Source of the DNA: Planctomycetota bacterium
GTDB taxonomy: Bacteria; Planctomycetota; UBA11346
Reading direction: 5' to 3'
Length of the DNA: 6,583 nt
Assembly (NCBI GenBank): GCA_947440715.1
Contig: CANETI010000150.1
Coordinates: 1 to 6,583, forward strand
Shown here: positions 1 through 5,051 of the stretch, piece after piece
Position numbering within the stretch: the first letter of the stretch is position 1
How the letters are laid out: the number at the start of each line of letters is the position of its first letter
Position numbers and translations under genes: made by a program
Notes under the pieces: model-generated
Databases searched by the model: none
Told to the model about the DNA's origin: nothing
Seen by the model: the letters and a program-made list of their open reading frames with translations, nothing else

Positions 1-1092
1 CGTCGTCCCACGACTCCACAATGGCAGGGGGCCGAAGTCGCGACGACCGTTTTGACGCCCAATATTGGCAGTATTGAAGATGTTAATGCCTTCTTAATTA
101 AATCCGGACATAGTTGGGTAGCACCAGATCGCTGCTTAAAATGTGTTTTATATGTCGCTAAATGTTCAACTGGTGAAGTCACCGTTGCCGCCTTCATTCC
201 TGGGAATCGTCAGGTCAACGACGTAAAATTAACCAATGCCATCACTCGCCATTTAATGGATCGCGGTCCGGTTTTAGAGCTGCGTCCGATGCACGCCGAA
301 GAAGTAACCACGGCAACCAGCGCCAAGCCAGGATTTGCCGGACCAACCGACAAACTGAAAGTAAATTATCTCATTGTTGACCCGAGCGTGCCGCGCTCAT
401 TGCCGCTTGTCGTTGGCGCCAATCAAACCGATCATCATATCGTTGGGTTTCAATTGGACCGCGATGCCGCCAACGTAAAAATGCTCAGCGACGATATTGT
501 TACGGTTGAAAGTGGCGATGGCTGTCCACGTTGCAGCAATGGCACCCTCGCACAAAAACGTGGCATCGAAGTCGGTCATATTTTTAAATTAGGCACGAAG
601 TATTCGCAGGCGTTAGGCGCGCAATTCGCTGGCCAAGATCAAAAATTACATCCGTTTATTATGGGCTGTTACGGCATTGGTTCATCGCGTGTCGTTGCTG
701 CGGCAGTAGAACAACATAATGATCAAGACGGCATTCGTTGGCCCATGAGTATTGCGCCTTATCAATGCGTCGTGGTACCGGTGGGCAAAGCCGGAGATGC
801 TGCCGTTGAGGGGGCCGCTCAGTCGATTTATGATTCATTAATTAACGCAGGAATTGAAGTCGTGCTAGATGATCGCGATGCCAAACCAGGGGTAAAATTC
901 AAAGATTGGGATTTGATCGGCATTCCCGTCCGTGTCGTCTGTGGCCGTGGAGTCGCAGAAGGCCTGGTCGAATGGAAGCTCCGCGATGGCGTGGCCAGCA
1001 ATATTCCCTTGGCTGACGCAGCAACACAGGTCATTGCCCATGTACGGGCGGCACTAGCCGCGGCAATGTCGGCAGCAGATACGGCGAAATAG
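1..1092 (+). CDS. proS: Prolyl-tRNA synthetase, C-terminal part (5' end cut by window edge)
   Basis: Class II aminoacyl-tRNA synthetase that charges tRNA-Pro with proline in the cytoplasm. The frame is open from base 1, so the TTG at 52 is internal and the true start lies upstream; 363 codons are visible. From about codon 18 (LTPNIGSIEDVNAFL) the sequence matches the YbaK-like editing insertion of bacterial-type ProRS, which hydrolyses Ala-tRNA-Pro. It includes the GANQTDHHIVGFQLDRD segment, equivalent to GANIDGKHYFGINWDRD of E. coli. Then come GCPRC...GTLAQKRGIEVGHIFKLGTKYS and class II motif 3, MGCYGIGSSRVVAAAVEQ (nt 661-714). The C-terminal anticodon-binding domain holds AGIEVVLDDRDAKPGVKFKDWDLIGIP. 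The Cys pair in GCPRC is absent from E. coli but occurs in other bacterial ProRS. No frameshift is seen, and a terminator follows 35 bp after the stop, so proS is the last gene of its transcript. Confidence 0.97.
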   Translation, partial: RRPTTPQWQGAEVATTVLTPNIGSIEDVNAFLIKSGHSWVAPDRCLKCVLYVAKCSTGEVTVAAFIPGNRQVNDVKLTNAITRHLMDRGPVLELRPMHAEEVTTATSAKPGFAGPTDKLKVNYLIVDPSVPRSLPLVVGANQTDHHIVGFQLDRDAANVKMLSDDIVTVESGDGCPRCSNGTLAQKRGIEVGHIFKLGTKYSQALGAQFAGQDQKLHPFIMGCYGIGSSRVVAAAVEQHNDQDGIRWPMSIAPYQCVVVPVGKAGDAAVEGAAQSIYDSLINAGIEVVLDDRDAKPGVKFKDWDLIGIPVRVVCGRGVAEGLVEWKLRDGVASNIPLADAATQVIAHVRAALAAAMSAADTAK

Positions 1093-1127
1093 ACGACAAT
1101 AACTTTAAACCTAGCGAAGCGAAATAC

Positions 1128-1163
1128 ACAGGGGAATAAATTAAATGGTCCCCCTGTTTTTTT
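1128..1163 (+). terminator. Intrinsic terminator of proS
   Basis: ACAGGGG (1128-1134) pairs perfectly with CCCCTGT (1151-1157), and a run of seven T (1157-1163) follows directly. The stem is 7 bp with five C/G pairs. The loop is rather long (16 nt, AT-rich). Position just after the proS stop and the T-run support a Rho-independent terminator. The left arm also reads as a Shine-Dalgarno (AGGGGA) for an ATG at 1145 inside the loop; see findings. Confidence 0.75.
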
Positions 1164-1278
1164 ATGGTAAAATTTTCGCTACGTTAGTTTTTTCTCGTTC
1201 GTTCATTGAATCGATTAAATTTCTTCGTTATCCTATTTTACCCAAATTTCCGCGTGATAAAAAATCTCTTTCAGCCGA

Positions 1279-1559
1279 TTATTTCATGCTGATTTGAACG
1301 CCCATAACACAGCTCAAGTGCGCTTCAAAATTCGATACCGGAACACGCCTTGGCCTGAACTCGACCATTCTTGGTCTACTGAGACCAGGTAATTCTAGGT
1401 CTCTAATCGTTGCGCGGTGTACGGCTGCGAAGCCATAAACTCCACAAAGGCCTGAGGGACCGCTCTAAAGTCGTTCAATGAATTCCTCGGTTCCGATTTT
1501 AAGACGTCGGCCTTTAGTCCGGTTCCTAACATTCGACGTAAGTCCTGTCTTTGATTGGT
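1279..1559 (-). pseudogene. Coding-like, frame-broken stretch of unknown family
   Basis: Reading leftward, the frame is open from 1559, with an ATG at 1532-1530 and an AGGA about 10 nt upstream. It runs to TAG at 1397-1395 and contains QRQDLRRMLGTGLKADV, RNSLNDFRAVPQAFVEF and MASQPYTAQRLET. The same frame would continue for 26 more sense codons to a TGA at 1316-1314. A second minus-strand frame is open from 1402 to a TAA at 1281-1279 and includes LELPGLSRPRMVEFRPRR and EAHLSCVMGVQISMK. The composition looks like protein rather than AT-rich spacer, and the break near 1395-1405 would fit a frameshift joining the two frames. I do not recognise the family. It could be a gene remnant, a real 45-residue small protein (1532-1395), or chance. 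A promoter-like pair on the same strand (1612-1584) lies just upstream. Confidence 0.3.
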
Positions 1560-1579
1560 TTAGTGATCTTATGTATATT
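1551..1579 (+). promoter_or_regulatory. Candidate sigma70-type promoter, plus strand
   Basis: TTGATT (1551-1556), a 17-bp spacer and TATATT (1574-1579) match the consensus at 4/6 and 5/6 positions. Transcription would start near 1586 and run rightward with no clear gene ahead, into sequence antisense to the 3' end of the SprT-like gene. The -10 box lies within the palindrome at 1571-1592. Confidence 0.3.
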
Positions 1580-1592
1580 ACATAATATACAT
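1571..1592. repeat. Perfect 22-bp AT-rich palindrome (possible operator)
   Basis: ATGTATATTA (1571-1580) is followed by CA and by its exact reverse complement TAATATACAT (1583-1592). To its right the octamer ATACATTA occurs twice exactly 10 bp apart (1587-1594 and 1597-1604), about one helical turn. The palindrome covers the -10 region of the promoter-like boxes on both strands, which is where a repressor operator would sit. No regulator gene is visible beside it, so operator function is inferred. Confidence 0.5.
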
Positions 1593-1612
1593 TATCATAC
1601 ATTACATGTCAG
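1584..1612 (-). promoter_or_regulatory. Candidate sigma70-type promoter, minus strand
   Basis: Read on the minus strand, CTGACA (1612-1607), a 17-bp spacer and TATATT (1589-1584) match the consensus at 5/6 and 5/6. The start point would be near 1577, about 45 nt before the ATG at 1532 of the coding-like stretch. It faces and overlaps the plus-strand candidate, and both use the palindrome for their -10 boxes. AT-rich DNA yields such matches by chance, so this remains a candidate. Confidence 0.35.
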
Positions 1613-1741
1613 CCTGGCTAGAGGTCCGAAGCCAAGCAAAAGTTATATCACGTTGAGCACGTTCGTGCCCGATCTCCTGACCAAAATTTACAGAATCATG
1701 CGCCAAATTCTATCAGACGATGAGCTGGAATCCCTGGGCTA

Positions 1742-2503
1742 CTACGCGCCAAGGTCCGGCCCAGTTAACCGCTCATCAATCTCAGGTCGCCCGTGTAAAA
1801 TAAATTCCAAATATAGTCTTTGCCAATCGTTGGCGAGTTGATGCTGCGGATAGGCCCGTTCCCAACTACGAAAACGAACGCTGTGTTGTGCTTCGCCACG
1901 GATCGGTTCACAAAACTGACGATGATGGCACAGCTCATGGAACAGCACGTGTTCGATGAAAATCCACGGAACCCATGTTCGCCGCAAGCGTGGGTGCAAG
2001 GTGATAAATGGGCTCGGTCGACGACGGTAGCTACCAAAGCGAATGGACGACAGATTTCGTGCGCCTGGGTCCCGGCCCCACACGACTAATGGACGCGAAA
2101 TTGCTCCAAACCACGTGCTATGAACATGATCAAGTGCGCCATCCAAATCGAGGGGCTGCGTAGGCGCAGACAACGCGGGGAAAACAGCGCGTTCCTTCTT
2201 GAGTTGTTCTTTGGAGCCCCCCTGTTGGCGTTGATCATGAAAAACATCCATTAAAGCCTGACGTAAAAGCGAACTCGTTTTGCGTCCGCGACTTGCAATC
2301 CAAGTCGGCAACTCATGAATGGCTAACGGATGTCCGAATAAACGCTCATGGACACTCACCACGTAGCCGTGCTTTTCTGCTCGCATGCTGAGCATGGTAC
2401 TGCGATTGTTATTGATACGCAGGCGACAAGTCGGTTGATGACGCTGCAACCAGGTCATTAACCAGGCTTGTTGTGATTTAATTAAATCATCGGAATCAAT
2501 CAT
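1742..2503 (-). CDS. SprT/DUF45-like zinc metalloprotease (253 aa)
   Basis: Predicted soluble zinc-dependent peptidase of the SprT / YgjP (DUF45) kind; substrate unknown. The zinc-binding motif is HELCHH, with His189 and His193 as ligands and Glu190 as the general base. A third histidine sits downstream at His207 in GEAQHSVRFRSWERAYP, the spacing expected of the family. Before it, FGSYRRRPSPFITLHPRL (about 156-173) is the usual strand leading to the metal-binding helix. Residues 25-90 resemble the N-terminal part of longer SprT-like proteins in some phyla, and a charged linker (about 90-110) follows. No signal peptide or membrane segment is seen. The start codon overlaps the stop of the upstream YggS gene (ATGA, 2503-2500). 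No Shine-Dalgarno is visible, so translation is probably coupled. It could equally be catalogued as M48-like, and the cellular role is unknown. Confidence 0.82.
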   Translation of the reverse strand: MIDSDDLIKSQQAWLMTWLQRHQPTCRLRINNNRSTMLSMRAEKHGYVVSVHERLFGHPLAIHELPTWIASRGRKTSSLLRQALMDVFHDQRQQGGSKEQLKKERAVFPALSAPTQPLDLDGALDHVHSTWFGAISRPLVVWGRDPGARNLSSIRFGSYRRRPSPFITLHPRLRRTWVPWIFIEHVLFHELCHHRQFCEPIRGEAQHSVRFRSWERAYPQHQLANDWQRLYLEFILHGRPEIDERLTGPDLGA

Positions 2504-3207
2504 ACAAACAAGCGCGTACCAATGCGGAGATCCGTAGCGCCTTCAGCGATTGCGAGCAGAAAATCATGCGACATGCCCATGCTTAAGCGTGGTAATTTGT
2601 GCTTTTCGCCACTTACACGTAAGGCGGCAAAGCAACGACGCAAGGTATCGTCATCCGCCTGTTCTCCATCCGAACGTAGTGGCGCCATCGTCATCAATCC
2701 AACGACATTTAAAAATTCGAATCGTTGCGCAAGCGACAAACGCTCAGCAATTTCAATTGGTAACATACCCGCTTTAGCATCGTCATTTGCGGTATTCACC
2801 TGAAGAAAAACCGACATCCGACGCTGTTGCAATTCACATGCCCGTCCCAATCGTTCGATATGATCCGCATCGCACAAACTATGTAGCGTCGTGCACAACG
2901 GGACGATTTTAGCTAATTGCCGTCCCTGAATGCGACCGATATAATGAAAATTTGTTTCATGCGTTGCCGCTTCCGTCATTAACGTCAAATGCTCTAGGCG
3001 ATTTTCGCCTAGGTCACAAATACCTGCGGCGCGCAGCGGAGCGATAACGGCTGGCGTTTGCTCTTTCGTCACCGCAATTAAACGAACCCCCAGCGGATCG
3101 CGACCAACACGACGGCACGTATCTTTGATAAGCGCCTGCACACGCTCTACATTGACGGATATTCTTTGGGCCGTCGCTTGATGCTCAGAAAAATCGTCTG
3201 CCGTCAT
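2500..3207 (-). CDS. yggS: YggS/PLPBP-family pyridoxal phosphate homeostasis protein (235 aa)
   Basis: Cytoplasmic single-domain alanine-racemase-like barrel that binds pyridoxal 5'-phosphate and affects vitamin B6 and amino-acid balance; no enzymatic activity is established for the family. The PLP lysine is Lys48 in LIAVTKEQ. Other family blocks occur in order: GENRLEHL, FHYIGRIQGRQLAKIV, HSLCDADHIERL, FLQVNTANDDAKAGM, VVGLMTMAP and LSMGMSHDFLLAIAEG, closing with ATDLRIGTRLFV, which supplies the phosphate-binding S-H-D and R-I-G-T residues. Length is normal for the family. The usual 'Q' of GENR-x-QE and the 'SxxK' form are varied (LEHL, GRQLAK) but nothing essential is missing. The start at 3207 has a TAGGGA about 8 nt upstream. 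The gene lies 45 bp after the secreted repeat protein and overlaps the next gene by 4 bp, so an operon is likely. Confidence 0.92.
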   Translation of the reverse strand: MTADDFSEHQATAQRISVNVERVQALIKDTCRRVGRDPLGVRLIAVTKEQTPAVIAPLRAAGICDLGENRLEHLTLMTEAATHETNFHYIGRIQGRQLAKIVPLCTTLHSLCDADHIERLGRACELQQRRMSVFLQVNTANDDAKAGMLPIEIAERLSLAQRFEFLNVVGLMTMAPLRSDGEQADDDTLRRCFAALRVSGEKHKLPRLSMGMSHDFLLAIAEGATDLRIGTRLFV

Positions 3208-3252
3208 GGTGTTTCCCTACCACGTCAGCGCGTCACCGCTAGTGATGCTCCT

Positions 3253-4758
3253 TTATTGTGCGGTTTTCTCCTCACCGAGTGCGTCTTCTGCCTTAGCCCA
3301 TTCGGTCCACGCTTTTATACTCTTATCGCGTGCGATCTCATCAGCGCGCGGATCATAGCCGACGTCCTTTTTCGACAGTGATTTGAGGATGTCGTTGGAT
3401 TTTCGACGCACGATAACGCTTGGATTTTTCAACCCAGCGAGCAACGCAGGTACGGAATCATTGCCCCCCGCCATTAGATTTTGCTCGGCTTGTTGCGCAT
3501 CGTTACCCTCAACGCTCGCCAATTGATTGACCATCATCGCTAGGGGATCTTTAGCCGATGTGGCGGCACCAGCTTCTGGTTTAGCATCGCGATCAACAAC
3601 CCATTCAAAGTTGGTGCCATTTTTTTTCCACCATTGATTTAATTGCTCGACCACTTTTGCGCGATCGGCGGGAGATGCGGTTGGTGAGTAACCCCAATCG
3701 TTGCCCGTTATTCGCGTGATTAATTGAATTCCTTTTTCATTCGCGCGTCGATTATCACCAGCCAACACTTTGATCACCGCGGGCACCAAGGACTTTTCAC
3801 GCAATTCAAATAATCCTTCGGCGGCAATAATAACCACTATAGGATCATTGCTCTGTAACTGTTCGCTGAGGAATACCTTGGGTGAAATGTCATGATTATC
3901 ATCCCACCACTTCTTCGCTTTTTCTTTCGTTAGTTCAGGACTGTCGGGTTGCAGCGACATTTGTGCAAATGACCGACGCGCAGCCGTCGACACCAACGCT
4001 TCGCTATGTCCCATGAGCTCTATAAGACGTGGAATAATACGACGATCTTTCATGAGTGGAGCTATGTAGGCAAACATTTCCAAGTCTTCTTTGTCTTTGC
4101 ATCGTTCGCTGGCTTGATCGACAAAACCCAATAATTGTCGTGGCACTTCTTTATTGTGGTCTTTTAAGAATTTCATGATCAACAACGACGTGCCGTACAA
4201 ATCGGTAAAATCACTGCGCATCAGCGCTGCGCACAACAGGGGAATCATTTCTTGGCGATTATCTTCGCGGTAGAGCGTCAACACCGCCGATTCCATGTCA
4301 TTACCGTCATTTGTGCTTTTCTGCATTCGCCCAATTTGCATTTCGATAAATTTATTTCCCCGTTCCGCTGGCGGCACGGCTAAATCCCATTTGATGTCTT
4401 TGACGGTGGGGCCTGGGGTCGATGACTTACGGCTGACGATAGCACCATTTTTATTAGTCCCCCCTGCAACAACGGCATCACCCCCTCCTGCGGTCGCACC
4501 TGCCACCCAACGGTCTCCAACTTTGACTTGACCAAATTTAACGCGAGTCGCTTCGTGGTCTTTGTCGATCTGCAGCACCTTCGTGAAGTATTTCCGCGCC
4601 GTGCTCGGTTTATTGTTCTTCTCACACCATTCGCCCAGCATGAAAACGGAATCCGCGCTATTCATATCCGTCTTCTTGATCATTTCCTCAAGGGTGTCCT
4701 CGGCAAAAGACAGCGAACAGCAGGCGAAAACGAGAAAAGTCAGAAATAAGCGGGACAT
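3253..4758 (-). CDS. Secreted TPR/HEAT-like repeat protein (501 aa), planctomycete style
   Basis: Exported protein without a recognisable catalytic motif, probably a binding scaffold; function unknown. I chose the ATG at 4758 because GAGAGGAA stands about 9 nt upstream and the product begins directly with a signal peptide, MSRLFLTFLVFACCSLSFA. Cleavage is likely after residue 19 (SFA/ED); the Cys pair does not make a good lipobox. An in-frame ATG at 4782 would add eight residues. Residues about 33-85 form a TPR-like helix pair (WCEKNNKPSTARKYFTKVLQ) ending in VKVGDRWV, followed by a Gly/Ala/Thr-rich linker (about 87-120). From about 155 on, alpha-helical repeats of HEAT type follow. Units ending in a tryptophan-rich helix recur at about 260-288 (KKWWDDN), 348-379 (GNDWGYSPTASPADR...NQWWKK) and 459-489 (KKDVGYDPRADEIARD...WTEWAK). 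It is the first gene of the minus-strand cluster. Confidence 0.85.
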   Translation of the reverse strand: MSRLFLTFLVFACCSLSFAEDTLEEMIKKTDMNSADSVFMLGEWCEKNNKPSTARKYFTKVLQIDKDHEATRVKFGQVKVGDRWVAGATAGGGDAVVAGGTNKNGAIVSRKSSTPGPTVKDIKWDLAVPPAERGNKFIEMQIGRMQKSTNDGNDMESAVLTLYREDNRQEMIPLLCAALMRSDFTDLYGTSLLIMKFLKDHNKEVPRQLLGFVDQASERCKDKEDLEMFAYIAPLMKDRRIIPRLIELMGHSEALVSTAARRSFAQMSLQPDSPELTKEKAKKWWDDNHDISPKVFLSEQLQSNDPIVVIIAAEGLFELREKSLVPAVIKVLAGDNRRANEKGIQLITRITGNDWGYSPTASPADRAKVVEQLNQWWKKNGTNFEWVVDRDAKPEAGAATSAKDPLAMMVNQLASVEGNDAQQAEQNLMAGGNDSVPALLAGLKNPSVIVRRKSNDILKSLSKKDVGYDPRADEIARDKSIKAWTEWAKAEDALGEEKTAQ

Positions 4759-4800
4759 AGTGGGAATTCCTCTCAGGACCAAGATGACTCAGGAATAGCA

Positions 4801-4855
4801 TAAAGGTAAACGCATACCCAGGCACAAAGGTGCATTATCCTTGAGCCTACCTTTA
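4801..4855. repeat. Inverted repeat in the divergent promoter region
   Basis: TAAAGGTA (4801-4808) and its exact reverse complement TACCTTTA (4848-4855) flank 39 bases that hold a small GCAC-AAAG-GTGC hairpin (4822-4833). The right arm falls in the spacer of the candidate minus-strand promoter. It may be a binding site or a leader-RNA stem for the secreted protein gene; there is no T-run, so I do not call it a terminator. Confidence 0.3.
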
Positions 4856-4863
4856 CATGCCAC
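4834..4863 (-). promoter_or_regulatory. Candidate promoter of the minus-strand operon
   Basis: On the minus strand GTGGCA (4863-4858), an 18-bp spacer and GATAAT (4839-4834) match the sigma70 consensus at 4/6 and 5/6. The start would be near 4827, giving a leader of about 70 nt before the ATG at 4758. It is the best pair I find upstream of the secreted protein gene. Confidence 0.35.
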
Positions 4864-4898
4864 ATCGGGTCGAGCCTTGTCATGCGATCTGGCGATCC

Positions 4899-4929
4899 CT
4901 GTGCGGCACGCAACTACTGTGTGGCACAG
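4899..4929. repeat. Tandem small palindromes GTGNGGCAC upstream of clpP
   Basis: CTGTGCGGCAC (4899-4909) and CTGTGTGGCAC (4917-4927) are direct repeats differing at one base, 18 bp apart. Each contains GTG-NGG-CAC, and the second extends to the perfect palindrome CTGTG-TGG-CACAG (4917-4929). They lie between the divergent promoters, as an operator would. The motif is not CIRCE or CtsR, the classical clp repressor sites. Confidence 0.3.
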
Positions 4930-4957
4930 GAGAAAGGTTACACAAAGCAGGTGTGGG

Positions 4958-4987
4958 TTGGCACGTTCAAACGATTTGTGCTGCTAT
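4958..4987 (+). promoter_or_regulatory. Candidate clpP promoter
   Basis: TTGGCA (4958-4963; 5/6 to the -35 consensus) stands 18 bp before TGCTAT (4982-4987; 3/6 to the -10 consensus). The start would be near 4994, about 58 nt before the clpP ATG. The weak -10 makes this tentative, and another start further upstream is needed if the short upstream ORF at 4999 uses its Shine-Dalgarno. Confidence 0.25.
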
Positions 4988-4988
4988 C

Positions 4989-5034
4989 GGGAGTCACTAT
5001 GGTGGCCCAGCTCGCCACCCCTGGCGATTTCTAG
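4989..5034 (+). promoter_or_regulatory. clpP leader: short upstream ORF with hairpin
   Basis: GGGAG (4989-4993) sits 5 nt before an ATG at 4999 that opens an 11-codon frame, MVAQLATPGDF, ending in TAG at 5032-5034. The stop is 17 nt before the clpP ATG and in a different frame. GGTGGC (5001-5006) pairs with GCCACC (5014-5019) around a 7-nt loop, a nearly all-GC stem placed at the start of this frame. This short frame has a better ribosome site than clpP itself. It could be a regulatory leader peptide, or a chance ATG; there is no other evidence of translation. Confidence 0.3.
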
Positions 5035-5051
5035 CCCAGAGAAAGACCCCC

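Larger units (their letters stand above)
1164..1741. other. Gene-poor intergenic region between proS and the minus-strand operon
   Basis: No confident gene lies in these 578 bases. Positions 1164-1300 are AT-rich and contain a perfect 8-bp inverted repeat, GGTAAAAT (1166-1173) / ATTTTACC (1235-1242), probably too widely spaced to be a hairpin. Positions 1279-1559 read as broken coding sequence on the minus strand (separate entry) and can also fold into several small stems as plus-strand RNA, including GGCT-GCGA-AGCC (1423-1434, a GNRA-type loop). Positions 1551-1612 are the palindrome/promoter island (separate entries). Beyond it, GCAC-GTTC-GTGC (1657-1668) is a small hairpin without a following T-run, so I see no clear terminator for the minus-strand operon that ends at 1742. 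Confidence 0.6.

Noticed and set aside
1300..1560. tRNA, tmRNA, RNase P or other known RNA gene
   Set aside because: No T-arm, CCA end or conserved core motif of these RNAs could be found, despite several small stems.
1655..1670. Possible terminator of the minus-strand operon (GCAC-GTTC-GTGC hairpin)
   Set aside because: The stem is only 4-5 bp and no T-run follows on the minus strand.
1551..1841. Plus-strand frame of 96 codons, and its internal ATG at 1698
   Set aside because: The first part crosses the AT-rich palindrome, and the last third is antisense to the SprT-like gene. No Shine-Dalgarno precedes either ATG. The short segment MRQILSDDELESLG looks protein-like but only about 15 codons are unique to it.
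1765..2089. Other open frames across the SprT-like gene on both strands
   Set aside because: They overlap the frame that carries HELCHH and the rest of the family pattern, and show no family features of their own.
4759..4782. Upstream ATG for the secreted repeat protein
   Set aside because: It would put MVLRGIPT in front of an otherwise ideal signal peptide, and the Shine-Dalgarno GAGAGGAA fits the ATG at 4758.
4295..4798. Open frames antisense to or out of frame with the secreted repeat protein
   Set aside because: They lie within the coding region of a gene with a signal peptide and repeat structure, and have no ribosome site or recognisable domain.
4857..5051. 65-codon in-frame N-terminal extension of clpP from the ATG at 4857
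   Set aside because: The extension shows no resemblance to ClpP, has no Shine-Dalgarno at 4857, and the family N-terminus MPIPYVIEKDSRGERSYDIYS begins exactly at the ATG at 5052.
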